Positions 8,755-18,080 of a DNA stretch of 64,000 nt are shown here, in pieces. Every line of letters begins with the position of its first letter. The first letter of the stretch is position 1. The notes beneath the pieces were generated by a model. The model worked only from the letters and a program-made list of their open reading frames with translations. It ran no database searches and had not been told where the DNA came from. This DNA comes from Ensifer oleiphilus (GTDB lineage Bacteria > Pseudomonadota > Alphaproteobacteria > Rhizobiales > Rhizobiaceae), in assembly GCF_013371465.1 (NCBI RefSeq), contig NZ_JABWDU010000012.1, positions 78,129-142,128 on the forward strand, given 5' to 3'. Both the position numbers and the translations under genes were made by a program.

Positions 8755-10232
8755 GCCGCTTTTGTCTCCTGAGTGCTGATTGTCATCCGAACGATGGTGC
8801 CGGAGGCAGAGATCATAATCTCAAAGGTTCCGCCCAAGCTCTCGATGCGCTCTCTCAGTCCCTCAAGACCAAGGCCGGTTGGCTCCACGCGATCCGGGTC
8901 GAAGCCGGGTCCATTGTCCCCGACTTCGATCGTCACGCAGTCACCCGTCACTGATTGTGAGACACGTTGTCCTGCGCCTCCGGCATGACGATAGGCGTTG
9001 TTGAGAGCTTCCTGTACGAACCGGTATATGCAGATCTTTGCCGAAAGTGAGATATCAGCCGGTGGATCGACAATCGACAGTTCCACCATCGTCCCCGTTC
9101 GCTGTTGATGAGCGTGAACCACCCGATTCAAGATCTCGGGCAGGGTCGCGGTCTCGATCTGCGGCAGGACGAGGCCGCTGCAGATCGTCCGGATCTCCTG
9201 CATCGCTTCATCGAGACTTTCCTTGATTTCGCCTATGACGCGCTCGCGTGCGGCGCGTACTGATTTTGGGTTGGTGAAAGCGTCGCTGTCGAGCCGCAGG
9301 GAAGCGAAGGCCAGCAGTTGAGCCGGCCCGTCGTGCAGATCAGCGCCGATGCGACGCAGATGGCTTTCGTTGAGCGCAGTCGTGCGTTGTGAGGCGCGCT
9401 GCAGTCTCACGCGCAACCCTTCGTTCTGCTCAAGCAAGGTCGAAAGCTCAGCGATCCGCTCCTTGAGCGCGTGGCGCTGGCTTTCGATCGTCCGGCTGCC
9501 TCGCAGCACGATCGCTGAGAGGACCACGAAAAAGGCGAGAGTAAATGCTGCGACAGCCAGCCAGGTATAGAAGCGCGCTTGCTGGAGGCCGTGTTGAAAG
9601 TCGTAGGAGACTTCATGAAACTCCGAAACGGCGACGACCTCTCCTGACCATGGTTGCAACACCGGGTTATAGATCTCAAGGATCGGCATGTCGGCTGGGC
9701 GCCTGTCGGGCTGCACCGCAGATTGATCGAACAGTGCCACCATGGTGCCCGAGAATGCGGTCCGAAGTTCGTCGCTGAGTTCGAGCCGTTTCCCAATCTG
9801 CGCGTCGTCGCTTGAATAGAGAACCGTCCCGTCTGCCCGCCACAGGCGGAAGGACAAAAGACGGTCTCCCAGCGCACCTTGGCCAAGCGTTTCGTCGAGT
9901 GCGCGCGCGACTGCACCGTCAAGCACCTGTGTCCGTTGCATATCAGGCAACAGCGGTGCGATCACACTGTCGACATAGAGAGCGGTGGTTGCGGCAGAGT
10001 TCCGGGTGACTGCCTCCTCGATAAGGCGTGAAACAAACGCACCGACCAGCACCATTGCAGAGACTGCAACCAGGCCGCCTATCAACAGGAACTGAGTCGC
10101 CAGCGAACGGGCGTTCCAATTTTTGATGAGTTGGTTGGCGCGCAAGAGATTTCCCGGATCGACTGCTGGTCGCCAGCGTCGTTGTAGTACAACAAACCGA
10201 TAATAACCTAAACGCTTGGACTGGCCGGTCAA
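8751..10232 (-). CDS. NarX/DegS-type sensor histidine kinase
   Basis: This is a membrane sensor kinase. A first transmembrane segment lies at about 47-69 ([17 protein letters not shown]), followed by a periplasmic sensor of about 150 residues. A second transmembrane segment ([20 protein letters not shown], about 224-243) leads to a coiled coil and then a HisKA_3 dimerisation motif, [13 protein letters not shown], with phospho-acceptor H300. An HATPase domain follows, with N box ([14 protein letters not shown]), G1 (DNGPGFDPD) and G2 ([11 protein letters not shown]). It phosphorylates the regulator encoded immediately downstream. The first codon taken here is TTG at 10232. No ATG occurs before the first transmembrane segment, so the true start is uncertain (TTG at 10145 is an alternative). 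Confidence 0.92.
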   Translation of the reverse strand: MTGQSKRLGYYRFVVLQRRWRPAVDPGNLLRANQLIKNWNARSLATQFLLIGGLVAVSAMVLVGAFVSRLIEEAVTRNSAATTALYVDSVIAPLLPDMQRTQVLDGAVARALDETLGQGALGDRLLSFRLWRADGTVLYSSDDAQIGKRLELSDELRTAFSGTMVALFDQSAVQPDRRPADMPILEIYNPVLQPWSGEVVAVSEFHEVSYDFQHGLQQARFYTWLAVAAFTLAFFVVLSAIVLRGSRTIESQRHALKERIAELSTLLEQNEGLRVRLQRASQRTTALNESHLRRIGADLHDGPAQLLAFASLRLDSDAFTNPKSVRAARERVIGEIKESLDEAMQEIRTICSGLVLPQIETATLPEILNRVVHAHQQRTGTMVELSIVDPPADISLSAKICIYRFVQEALNNAYRHAGGAGQRVSQSVTGDCVTIEVGDNGPGFDPDRVEPTGLGLEGLRERIESLGGTFEIMISASGTIVRMTISTQETKAA

Positions 10233-10419
10233 TGCTGCGGACCGGTTCTCACTCTTTCTCGGACCTTTGGCTGTCTGCCCGACCGGACCAAGGTCCTATG
10301 GGCTGCAGCAATGGTCCGGGGGGCATAGCCGCTCACTTTTGCTCAAGATAAGTTCGGCCCATCCACAAGCCCGGCCTTCGTCAAATCCTGTGCCGCGGCG
10401 ATTCTAGGAGGAATTTCTT

Positions 10420-11097
10420 ATGGTTTTCAACAAAGCAATCGCTCGTGGCATCGTGGCGCTGAGTTTGGCCGCAACTCTACCGATAGGCGGGATGGTGGGC
10501 ACGGCGGGCACTGCCTTTGCCAAGGACGGCCACGGCAACTCGGGTGGCGGTGGAGGTGGTGGGGGCGGCAACGGCAACGGAAATGGCGGCAGCCGCGGCG
10601 GGGGCTCGGATTCCAACCGTGGGAAATCGGAAGCCGCGCGCGCAAACAACGACTCCCGCTCCAGCAAAGCCAGCGACAGGTCGACGTTGAAGTCGCTCTT
10701 CACACGGGACAAATCACCCGAGACAACAAGAAAACCCGCCAAAGTGGAAAGGCTGGCCAAGGCGCAGCCTCCCGGCGCCGGCGTCGGCACGCCGGGGCTG
10801 CGCTCGCTGAACCGCAACTATCACGCTTACATTTCCTCGAACGATCCGCGAATGACTGCAGTTTCTGCCTACGCGATGGCCTATGCTGAGTTCGAAGCGG
10901 AGAACGGCGTCGACGCCATCCCAAGTGACCCGGCCCTTAGCGACGAGGCCTTGCGCGATGCGCTAACCGGCTTCACGAAGGATGGCATCGTTACCGATGA
11001 GGTGCTTGACGAAGCCAAGGATATTCTTGGAGTTGGACCCGAGGTTGGCAAGATAGACCAGATCCGCGACACGCTTTCTCCCCCGACCGTGGAATGA
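10420..11097 (+). CDS. Exported Gly/Asn-rich protein, divergent from the sensor kinase
   Basis: This 225-residue protein has a signal peptide (GIVALSLAATLPIGGMVGTAGTAFA) followed by a Gly/Asn/Ser tract (about 36-65). A basic, Ser-rich linker leads to a compact acidic C-terminal region (about 125-220, NYHAYISSNDPRMTAVSAYAMAYAEFE...). The signal-peptide end AFAKDGHGNSGG echoes [13 protein letters not shown] of the protein at 7638, so the two look related in design. It starts after a near-perfect TAGGAGGAA site and is divergently transcribed from the kinase (187-bp spacer). Function is unknown. A structural or cell-surface role under control of the two-component system is an inference. Confidence 0.78.
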   Translation: MVFNKAIARGIVALSLAATLPIGGMVGTAGTAFAKDGHGNSGGGGGGGGGNGNGNGGSRGGGSDSNRGKSEAARANNDSRSSKASDRSTLKSLFTRDKSPETTRKPAKVERLAKAQPPGAGVGTPGLRSLNRNYHAYISSNDPRMTAVSAYAMAYAEFEAENGVDAIPSDPALSDEALRDALTGFTKDGIVTDEVLDEAKDILGVGPEVGKIDQIRDTLSPPTVE

Positions 11098-11294
11098 CAG
11101 GCCGGTTGGTCAACCAGGTAGACCAGGCCGCAGAGCCACTGGTGTTGTGGTCGACAACTTTGGCTCTGCATTCTCGCTGGCATTGCTGCGGTTTGCCACC
11201 TGTCGCCCCGGCGCTCCGTATTTTAGAGAGGCGAACTGGAACGATTTCGCCTTTGAATGCTTTCTCTCCTGCACACAATCAAGGGAGAACGTTT

Positions 11295-11789
11295 ATGAAA
11301 TCGCTGGCTGATATTTTCGAACACACGCTGCAGGACGTCTATTTCGCCGAGAACGCCATCACCAAGGCGCTTCCGAAGGTGGCCAAAGCTGCGAATAACG
11401 CCGAACTGCGGAAGGCGGCCGAGGAGCATCTTTCGGAAACGAAAGAGCAGATCAAGAAGTTGGAGCAGGTCTTCAAGTCAATTGGCAAGACGGCATCCGG
11501 TGAAAAATGCGATGCCATCGAAGGTCTGATCAAGGAGGCCGATGGTTTGATGAAAGAGGCTGAAGGGACTGCGCTTGACGCCGGTCTTTTGGCCGCTTGC
11601 CAAGCTGTCGAGCACTATGAGATCGCCCGGTATGGTTCGCTTCGCGAATGGGCAAAGGACCTGGGCCATGATGAGGCGCACAAGCTTCTGAGCGAGATTC
11701 TCGATCAGGAGAAGGCGACAAACAACAAGCTCACCAATTTGGCTGTCACGTCGATCAACAAGACCTCGGCGCGTTCCAAGGCAGCATAG
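11295..11789 (+). CDS. DUF892/YciF-type ferritin-like protein
   Basis: This 164-residue all-helical protein carries the DUF892 pattern of YciE/YciF stress proteins. The N-terminal IFEHTLQDVYFAENAITKALPK and later EEHLSETKEQIKKLEQVF and ACQAVEHYEIARYGSLREWA provide the Glu and His residues of a ferritin-like di-metal site. In other bacteria the family is induced by osmotic or oxidative stress, and its biochemical role is not settled. The start was placed at 11295 because AAGGGAGAAC precedes it and the upstream extension is not protein-like. A strong terminator follows ten bases after the stop. Confidence 0.92.
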   Translation: MKSLADIFEHTLQDVYFAENAITKALPKVAKAANNAELRKAAEEHLSETKEQIKKLEQVFKSIGKTASGEKCDAIEGLIKEADGLMKEAEGTALDAGLLAACQAVEHYEIARYGSLREWAKDLGHDEAHKLLSEILDQEKATNNKLTNLAVTSINKTSARSKAA

Positions 11790-11798
11790 CAATGACGA

Positions 11799-11820
11799 GG
11801 GCGGCACTGGCCGCCCTTTT
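11799..11820 (+). terminator. Rho-independent terminator of the DUF892 gene
   Basis: GGGCGGC and GCCGCCC are perfect 7-bp arms around an ACTG loop, followed by TTTT. The hairpin begins ten bases after the stop codon. Confidence 0.85.
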
Positions 11821-12186
11821 CCCCCTTTCACATTGCCCGTAGACCTGCTTCTCGCTGAAGTAAGCGTTTTAGATGTGATAACTGGCCAGGTTACGCCAAT
11901 TATCGAGTGCTCGGCCACGAATTCGCCAGCGCCCGTGTGGCGAGGATGAGGAAGATCCCATCCCCACCAGTCGTTCTGCATGGCGGGTATACCATCGCTG
12001 ACGTGACGAGCATGTATGCTGCCCGATTTCTGGGATTAGCTCGGTTCGTCTTGACGGCAATCGCCTTCACTTGAGGTCGAAGCTGGTCTTCACGCTCAGT
12101 CGGGGGCCGTCGTCATCCTCAAAGTTAGCCCGAACACGACATGTGCGCATGCGGCGAAATCCGCGAGACGTCGCGGATTTGGGAGT
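11821..12186. other. Intergenic region with one hairpin, no gene
   Basis: No convincing coding region is present. A perfect 10-bp inverted repeat, AAATCCGCGA/TCGCGGATTT with a four-base loop (12157-12180), sits just beyond the end of the leftward gene at 12187. It could terminate that gene, but no T run follows. Confidence 0.5.
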
Positions 12187-12576
12187 TCACGCCAGACGTC
12201 CGACATCCTTCAAAATCGCGTATAGTTCCGCCGCCGCCTCGTTTTCTTCCCCGGCATCGAGCCAGATTGGTCCGATCGCAAGTTCGATTTCTTCTTGATA
12301 CTTCTTGCCCAATACAAGACTGACGGTGTGGAGCCCCACGGCCTCGGATGTCATCGGATTGAAGGCGATGTGAAAGGAGCCATTCGCTATATCCTGCGGC
12401 ATGTCGTAGACACGGGCAATATAGCCTTCAAAATCGCTCGTATCGCCTCGTTGCTCAAGCGCTGTCAGCAATGAAGGATGGAGGACCTCCATCGCGACCC
12501 TTTGTGGCATGACCCAACGGGAGCCTGGCTCAAGAGCCTCCTCGACATCACCCTTATCGGCTGGTTCATTGAACAT
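12187..12576 (-). CDS. Conserved-looking hypothetical protein
   Basis: This 129-residue, acidic, soluble protein of unknown function has features such as SRWVMPQRVAMEVLHPSLL, FHIAFNPMTSEAVGLHTVSLVLG and a Glu-rich C-terminus (DAGEENEAAAELYAILKDVG). It has no signal peptide or membrane segment. The ATG follows GGGGAGAACA. It lies 166 bp beyond the end of the penicillin-binding protein gene on the same strand, so cotranscription is possible. I do not recognise the family. Confidence 0.65.
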   Translation of the reverse strand: MFNEPADKGDVEEALEPGSRWVMPQRVAMEVLHPSLLTALEQRGDTSDFEGYIARVYDMPQDIANGSFHIAFNPMTSEAVGLHTVSLVLGKKYQEEIELAIGPIWLDAGEENEAAAELYAILKDVGRLA

Positions 12577-12742
12577 TCTTGTTCTCCCCTTCCGAAAGGT
12601 ATTGCTGTACCCGATCGCGTCAAGTGATGGCGACGTTGATATTTATGTCAACCGACATATGGAAAGCTGCTTCAGGATGGCGCCGCGATTGCGTGCGACG
12701 CGTTTCGTACAGCATGGTTCCAATCCAAGTGACAATCGGCGC

Positions 12743-15082
12743 CTACCGCTCACAAAGCCGTCGCTCTCCCCGATAAGGCTGATAGGTGCAATCCGAAGCT
12801 CGAAAAGATTGATAGCTCCGCGAGCAAGCCCTGATGTTGCAGGATGCTGCCGCTGGCGTTCTCTGGCTTGTCATGAGCCCGGTGTCTGGATCAATTTGGG
12901 GTGATTGCGACATTGCAGCCTGCATGAAGTCCCGCCAAATGCGCGCGGGAAGCGCTCCACCGGTCACGCCCTTCATTGGCCTGTCGTCATCGTTACCGAC
13001 CCAGACGCCCGCAACAAGGTCCTCTGTAAAGCCCACAAACCAGGCATCGCGGTTGTTCTGGCTAGTGCCGGTCTTTCCGGCTGCAAATGCGCCCGGAGAA
13101 GCGTCTCGGCCAGTACCGCGCTCGACCACGAGTTGCAGGAGGCTGGTCAAATCCTGTTGGTAGGAGCCGAGGTCGACAGCGGCGGGAACCTGCGGCCCGA
13201 CACGGAATGACTTGGCTTGGCCAGACGCCTGAAAATCGATCACGCCCCAAGGTTCGACAGGGGATTTTCCAAGGCGGATCGAGGCGTAGGCGCCCGTCAG
13301 GTCAAGCAGAGTGACTTCGGATGATCCAAGCGCCAATGCCGGCACGGAAGTAAGTGGCGCGTCTATGCCAAGCTCGCGGGCGGCGGCGATAACATTCTCA
13401 ATGCCCACTTCCTGCGCCAGCGCAACGGTGGCGCCATTGAGGGATCGGGCGAAGGCCTCTGCAAGTGTCACCCAACCGCGGTAGCGGCCGGTTGAGTTTT
13501 GCGGCGACCAACCGTCGATTTCAATCGGACCATCGAATATCCTATCACCCGGAGTGAGGCCGATCTTGAGAGCTGCGTAAAAGACGAACAGTTTGAAAGT
13601 CGAGCCCGGCTGCCTCTTGGCGGAGACGGCACGGTTGAATTGGCTTGTCTTGTAGTCGCGTCCACCGACCATGGCGACGACCGCTCCGTCTGGCGTCATA
13701 GCCACAAGCGCTGCCTGCGACGCACCCAGCGCTTTCCCATCCTTATCGAGATTACGGGCAACCACATCCTCGGCAAGCTGTTGGAGATGAGGTACCAGGG
13801 TGGTGCGCACCGTTGTCGAACCTGGAGAGGTTCCCGCGATTTCGCCAGCCTGGGGCGAGATCCAGTCTGCAAACCAACTGCCCAAGCGCGGTGTCGGGCT
13901 GGTCGGGTGCAACTCGGCAAACTCCGCCTTCGCGGCGGTCGCATCCTCGGCCCCCAACTTTCCGTTTGCGACCATCGCGTCCAGGACCGTTGTCGTTCGT
14001 TCACGTGCGGCGTCAAAATCGTCTATCGGGTTCAATTGGCTCGGGGCCTTCAAGAGACCAGCAAGCATGGCGGCCTCCTGCACGTTGAGTGTGGCGATAT
14101 CCTTGTTGAAGTAGATCCGCGCTGCCGCCGGCATTCCGGTGGCGCCGGAACCAAGGTAAACGGAATTCAGGTATCGCGTCAGGATTTCGCGCTTGCCCAG
14201 TTTCCATTCGAGCCAGAATGCGATGACCAACTCCTGCAGCTTGCGCTTCAGCGTCCGATCGCTCTCGAGATACTGAAGCTTGATGAGTTGCTGGGTAATG
14301 GTGCTGCCACCCTGGACAACCGTACCTGCCTGGAAGTTTCTGAGGATCGCACGCATGATCCCCTTTGCATCGACGCCGTAGTGATCCATGAACCGCCGGT
14401 CCTCGATTGAAAGAACGGCATCGACCAAATGTACAGGGAACTCCTCATATCGGGCGTAGTGGCCCTGAAAGGCGCCTTGCCTTACGATCGGATCACCGTC
14501 AGCGGCTTCAAGGACCACAACGGGTTTCAGGGAGCCATCGGCGATTTCTTTCCAAGGCACGTCCTTCAGTGCCCACACCATCGTCCCGATCGCCGAGATC
14601 AAGAAGCTCAGCAACACCGTCGAAATAGCGATCTTCCATGACCGTAGCGGAGCTGCCAAGGCACGAAACCAAGTCGACGGGGTGAAGGCGCCTATTGCAC
14701 GGGGTATATTTCTGGTGGCTGAGGACAGAGTGGAAGCCGCTTTCCGCTTCAAATCGGGCGGCAATCGTTTGGCCGAAGCGTTCGCTGCGGACTTAAGCCT
14801 CTCGATCAGCGCGCGTGAAATCGCCAGGGCGCGCCGCCCGATCCTGCCCAGATCACGGCGAAATGCGGATGCAAGATGGCGAAGCGCGAGCTTGCTTTCC
14901 GGGAACACCAATGAAGGCGGCGCGGTGATTTTAGGATCCACTTGCGGGTCAGGACCAACAGTTGCTCCGCCGTCCTTGGAGCAGACAACTGCCTCGACAG
15001 AAATCCCAACGTTTTCTGGTCCGGCGCCGGAGGTCGCGTTTCCCCCATCGATCCGATCTGAGTTGTCTGAAGCGTTGTTCAT
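12743..15082 (-). CDS. Bifunctional penicillin-binding protein 1A-type with BA14K-like C-terminal tail
   Basis: This 779-residue class A PBP polymerises and crosslinks peptidoglycan. After a long cytoplasmic N-terminus (1-148) it has one membrane anchor (about 150-171). A GT51 transglycosylase domain follows (E227 in SIEDRRF, then GGSTITQQLIK and KREILTRYLNSVYLG). The transpeptidase has S494 in GSTFK, a later SLN triad and KTGT near 660. The last 30 residues (about 748-777) are unusual: four cysteines with RSYQSFRASDC and YQPYRGERRLC. That tail matches the BA14K-type pattern seen in the exported protein at 16876, suggesting a shared envelope-binding module. The ordinary catalytic residues are all present. 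Confidence 0.93.
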   Translation of the reverse strand: MNNASDNSDRIDGGNATSGAGPENVGISVEAVVCSKDGGATVGPDPQVDPKITAPPSLVFPESKLALRHLASAFRRDLGRIGRRALAISRALIERLKSAANASAKRLPPDLKRKAASTLSSATRNIPRAIGAFTPSTWFRALAAPLRSWKIAISTVLLSFLISAIGTMVWALKDVPWKEIADGSLKPVVVLEAADGDPIVRQGAFQGHYARYEEFPVHLVDAVLSIEDRRFMDHYGVDAKGIMRAILRNFQAGTVVQGGSTITQQLIKLQYLESDRTLKRKLQELVIAFWLEWKLGKREILTRYLNSVYLGSGATGMPAAARIYFNKDIATLNVQEAAMLAGLLKAPSQLNPIDDFDAARERTTTVLDAMVANGKLGAEDATAAKAEFAELHPTSPTPRLGSWFADWISPQAGEIAGTSPGSTTVRTTLVPHLQQLAEDVVARNLDKDGKALGASQAALVAMTPDGAVVAMVGGRDYKTSQFNRAVSAKRQPGSTFKLFVFYAALKIGLTPGDRIFDGPIEIDGWSPQNSTGRYRGWVTLAEAFARSLNGATVALAQEVGIENVIAAARELGIDAPLTSVPALALGSSEVTLLDLTGAYASIRLGKSPVEPWGVIDFQASGQAKSFRVGPQVPAAVDLGSYQQDLTSLLQLVVERGTGRDASPGAFAAGKTGTSQNNRDAWFVGFTEDLVAGVWVGNDDDRPMKGVTGGALPARIWRDFMQAAMSQSPQIDPDTGLMTSQRTPAAASCNIRACSRSYQSFRASDCTYQPYRGERRLCER

Positions 15083-15290
15083 TTCCTGCCGGCGCTGTTG
15101 TTGTGTCTAAGATTTAGCGCGGGAAAGGGCAGAAGAAAGGCGTCGATCCCAACGGCGGCTAAAGCCTTCGAGGTGACATGCGCGTTCGTCGTCGTCGCGG
15201 CTGGATTGAAGCGCCAGATATGTCGGGAACCTTACCGTGCCTTGGTCGTTCCATTCTCAATGATCAATTTAAGTCACCAAGGAGGCGGAT

Positions 15291-15641
15291 ATGCGAAAGT
15301 CCCTTCACAATATTCTGGCGGCAGGCCTCATAGCAGTAGGGGCCATTTCAGCCGTTTCATCCACGTCGTCGGCGCAATCATTAGACCTCTACATCGGCCC
15401 GGATGGGCGCCCGGACGTTCAGTTCCGCGACCGAGACCGAGACCGTCGCTACTACGACGAGGAGTACGAGCGGCCAGGGTGTAGCGAGCGGCAGGCGCTT
15501 CGCCGCGCCTCGAGACTCGGAGTTCGTGATCCGGAAATCCAGGCGGTGACGCGCCGACAAATCGTCGTTGACGGTCAACAACGTGGGCGGTTTGTGACCG
15601 TGGCATTTGCCAACCGGCCGGGCTGCCCGCGTCTGGGTTAA
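15291..15641 (+). CDS. Small exported protein of unknown function
   Basis: This 116-residue protein has a signal peptide (ILAAGLIAVGAISAVSSTSSAQ). The mature part is highly charged (RDRDRDRRYYDEEYE) and has two cysteines (CSERQALRRASRLGV and a C-terminal RPGCPRLG) spaced so that they could form a disulphide. The repeated R(A/L)SRLG...VTRRQIVVDG pattern is seen, to my knowledge, in small rhizobial secreted proteins without assigned function. A strong GGAGG site precedes ATG 15291. It is divergent from the penicillin-binding protein gene across a 208-bp spacer. Confidence 0.75.
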   Translation: MRKSLHNILAAGLIAVGAISAVSSTSSAQSLDLYIGPDGRPDVQFRDRDRDRRYYDEEYERPGCSERQALRRASRLGVRDPEIQAVTRRQIVVDGQQRGRFVTVAFANRPGCPRLG

Positions 15642-15882
15642 GCGAAATACCGCGAAACGATATCCGAGGCCGTCTGCGCGCTATTTGACTGTGCAGACGG
15701 AAGAGACTTGAGCAGCAGAGTGGGAAGGGCCCATCGTGATCGGAGGCAGTTCCCGAAGGATAAGCTGCTTCGACGCCCTCATCGCATGCGGGACTGGGAG
15801 CTGTGACCATTCCTATCGCCTATGAAACCAAGCCGGGCACGCTGGCAGCCATTCGTTCGGCTGGCAATCGCGAGCGACAAAA

Positions 15883-16149
15883 CTATTGCAGCAGCCGCGC
15901 CCTTATCGCTTGTCCGATGATTGTCAGTTGCAGCGACGGTTCTCCACGCACCACGCTCTCTTCGACGAGATCCAATTGCTCCAGTCGCCCGACCAGCTTT
16001 TCCGACAGGCGCTTGTCACCAACAAGCCATCCGGTCCCCAGTTTTCTCTGACGGCGGAAGAACGCGATAGCTCTGAGTGCGTCCTGTTGACTGCGCGTCA
16101 GGCTTTTTGATGTGTCGACTGCGCTCGGATGTTTTGGCGAAGGGAGCAT
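15883..16149 (-). CDS. Small winged-helix-like hypothetical protein
   Basis: This 88-residue protein has a core (LTRSQQDALRAIAFFRRQRKLGTGWLVGDKRLSEKLVGRLEQLDLVEES, then a beta-hairpin-like LQLTIIGQAIRARL) with the helix-helix-wing arrangement of MarR-like winged helices. It may therefore bind DNA, but the family is not recognised. I placed the start at 16149 because AAAGGAG sits eight bases upstream. That site overlaps the stop codon of the gene before it, which implies translational coupling. Confidence 0.6.
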   Translation of the reverse strand: MLPSPKHPSAVDTSKSLTRSQQDALRAIAFFRRQRKLGTGWLVGDKRLSEKLVGRLEQLDLVEESVVRGEPSLQLTIIGQAIRARLLQ

Positions 16150-16153
16150 ATAG

Positions 16154-16444
16154 CTACTCCTTTGCTGTTGCGCTGCGGATGTCGGCTCCACGCTCATAGG
16201 CCTCCTGTCGCTTGCCCAGAACGTCCTGCAGGGTTGCGATAACTGGCGCAGCACCATTTCTCGCGTTTGTCGACCGGCGGATAGCGAGCATCAACGTGTC
16301 GAGCTTCGATCGTGTTGGACCGAACCTCCGATGGAGCTGTAAAGCACGCTTGGCGCTGAGGTCATAAACCGCCGCGAATTCGTCGACGCTGTAGATCTCG
16401 CAGCATGGAGAGGGTGATTGCGATGTGTGATTCCGGGTTTCCAT
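16154..16444 (-). CDS. Small hypothetical protein, start uncertain
   Basis: The well-formed part is VDEFAAVYDLSAKRALQLHRRFGPTRSKLDTLMLAIRR, a short helical motif typical of small rhizobial proteins of unknown function. The frame stays open far upstream but loses protein character there, and the ATG at 16444 has no clear ribosome site. The N-terminus may therefore be wrong or the gene may be a remnant. Its stop lies four bases before the next gene's start, so the two form a unit. Confidence 0.45.
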   Translation of the reverse strand: METRNHTSQSPSPCCEIYSVDEFAAVYDLSAKRALQLHRRFGPTRSKLDTLMLAIRRSTNARNGAAPVIATLQDVLGKRQEAYERGADIRSATAKE

Positions 16445-16875
16445 GGATGAGCAACGCCGGAGCTGCGCGACTGTTCCATCCGAGTTGCAGGTTCCCGGTC
16501 GCATATGATCCGACAGGCGCCCGCAATGACGTGTTCGATATGGCGCGTTCGTCGGCCGTGCAGGTGAGGGGGAGTGTGAAGGGCCGCACCCGTTTCCAAA
16601 AGGATCATCTCGCCGATGATTGTGGATGGCCGAGGCGATAATGAAAATCCTGCGTCGGACACGGCGCGCGCAAGGGTGTGTGTCAAGCCAAGTGCAGGCA
16701 TTCCTCGACCGAAGGATTTCAATCCTTGGTGAATCGCAATGGATGGTTCCTGGCGATGCATAATTTCCCAACTCCAATCCGCTTTTGGAGTAGAATTATG
16801 CGGTTATCGAAATGGCTGCCGTGTTCCTGGCGCGCCGAGTTCGACGTGCAGCGCTGCAGCGGGAAGGTGAAAGCA
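16445..16875. other. No confident gene
   Basis: Several overlapping frames are open on both strands, but none has a ribosome site or recognisable sequence. It probably holds the promoter of the BA14K-like gene at 16876 and the upstream end of the leftward small-gene pair. Confidence 0.45.
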
Positions 16876-17343
16876 ATGCAAAGGTTTGCAATCGTTGCTC
16901 TGTCGCTTGTGACTGCGCTGACATGCGCTCCGCCGGCCAGCGCATTTCCTTTAATTTCTGCGCCGAAGATTGAGGCGCAGCAAGCTCAACCGGTTCAGTA
17001 TCGCCGATATGGCGGCTATCGCGGTGGCTACTACAATGGTCATCACCATAATGGTGGCGATGATTGGGCATGGGCACTAGGGGGACTTGCAGCTGGCGCA
17101 GTTATCGGCGGCCTGTTGGCGCAACCCCGGTATTATGGTCCGAGCTACTACGAACCAGACTACTACGGTCGAAGCTACTATCGGCCGCGCTATTATGCGC
17201 CACGCTATTCGCGTCAAGTCTATTATGGCGGTGGCTCGCACACGCGCTGGTGCTATTCGCGATATCGCTCCTACAGGGCCTACGACAACTCGTTCCAGCC
17301 GTACCACGGTCCTCGACAAGTATGCGTCTCGCCGTACTATTGA
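16876..17343 (+). CDS. BA14K-like exported protein
   Basis: This 155-residue protein has a signal peptide (AIVALSLVTALTCAPPASA) and then a Gln/Tyr/Gly-rich region. A Gly/Ala hydrophobic stretch (WALGGLAAGAVIGGLLA) leads to many Tyr-Tyr repeats. The C-terminal motif WCYSRYRSYRAYDNSFQPYHG...QVC is the BA14K signature found in an immunoreactive Brucella protein and its rhizobial relatives. ATG 16876 follows GGGAAGGTGA. The same motif ends the penicillin-binding protein encoded 1.8 kb away. It is probably anchored in or attached to the envelope. Its function is unknown. Confidence 0.85.
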   Translation: MQRFAIVALSLVTALTCAPPASAFPLISAPKIEAQQAQPVQYRRYGGYRGGYYNGHHHNGGDDWAWALGGLAAGAVIGGLLAQPRYYGPSYYEPDYYGRSYYRPRYYAPRYSRQVYYGGGSHTRWCYSRYRSYRAYDNSFQPYHGPRQVCVSPYY

Positions 17344-17453
17344 CCGCGCGGGCGAGTGTAGGAGGTCGTCTGGCTCATTGCGCATGAGCCGTGTCGCGCG
17401 CCCCTGTGAACCCAGGCACAGGGTCGAGCAATGGCTACATTCGGAGCCGCCCA

Positions 17454-18080
17454 CTAGAATTTGACCGTGCCCGTCGAAAGAGAAGCACGTAGCTTGGCGT
17501 GGACCGGTACGGTCCGATAGCGCTCGATCAGATCTGTCGACGCCTTCTTGCCATGGTGACCCATCATTTCAGACATCAGGACCCGTTCGCCTTGGAACGG
17601 TTGGTACTTCACGACCGTTCCGGCCTCCACAAGACCAGGTCTGAGGACGCGACAATAAAAACCGGGTCGTGCGGCCTTGATATACCGTTTGGCAAATCCA
17701 GGATCACCCATTTTGTCGTTTAAGGTTCGACACGGCATTCGTGGCGCGGTCACCTCAAGGAGAAGCTCTCCGATCGTAAAACGATCGCCGACAGCCACGG
17801 TCCGGTTGTCGAGCCCTTCAAGGCAAAGATTTTCTCCCAAAACGCCGTGGGCGACGGGCCTGCCAAGTTCTTCTTCCCACCAGAGCCGTGTCAGGTTTCC
17901 CTCGACATAGACCGCCTGTTCCGGCCCGCCATGATATTTGCGGTTACAGACAGCGTCGCCGTCAAGACCGTCAAATCCAAACAGCATAGCGCTGCTCGTT
18001 GCATGCTTGTTTATCCCCGTCTTCATCTTCTTGCCGGGACGTGCCTCTGCTTTCCCCACGCATACTGTCATAACTCTCAT
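17454..18080 (-). CDS. MOSC-domain protein (YiiM-like)
   Basis: This 208-residue protein has the MOSC fold found in molybdenum-cofactor sulfurases and the YiiM/YcbX group, which handle sulfur or reduce N-hydroxylated compounds with molybdopterin. Visible marks are GDAVCNRKYHGGPEQAVYV (beta-barrel entry), GENLCLEG, VGDRFTIGELLLEVTAPRMPC and RPGFYCRVL. The Cys of PRMPCRTL is the conserved family cysteine. I placed the start at 18080, which has AAGGGG seven bases upstream, rather than the longer frame. The gene stands alone. A cytoplasmic location is expected. Confidence 0.9.
   Translation of the reverse strand: MRVMTVCVGKAEARPGKKMKTGINKHATSSAMLFGFDGLDGDAVCNRKYHGGPEQAVYVEGNLTRLWWEEELGRPVAHGVLGENLCLEGLDNRTVAVGDRFTIGELLLEVTAPRMPCRTLNDKMGDPGFAKRYIKAARPGFYCRVLRPGLVEAGTVVKYQPFQGERVLMSEMMGHHGKKASTDLIERYRTVPVHAKLRASLSTGTVKF

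Noticed and set aside
13499..14410. 303-codon plus-strand frame within the penicillin-binding protein gene
   Set aside because: The opposite strand encodes all PBP catalytic motifs; this one has none.
16291..16761. Alternative minus-strand frame over the small-gene pair
   Set aside because: The competing frame has the better protein pattern and is coupled to the next gene.
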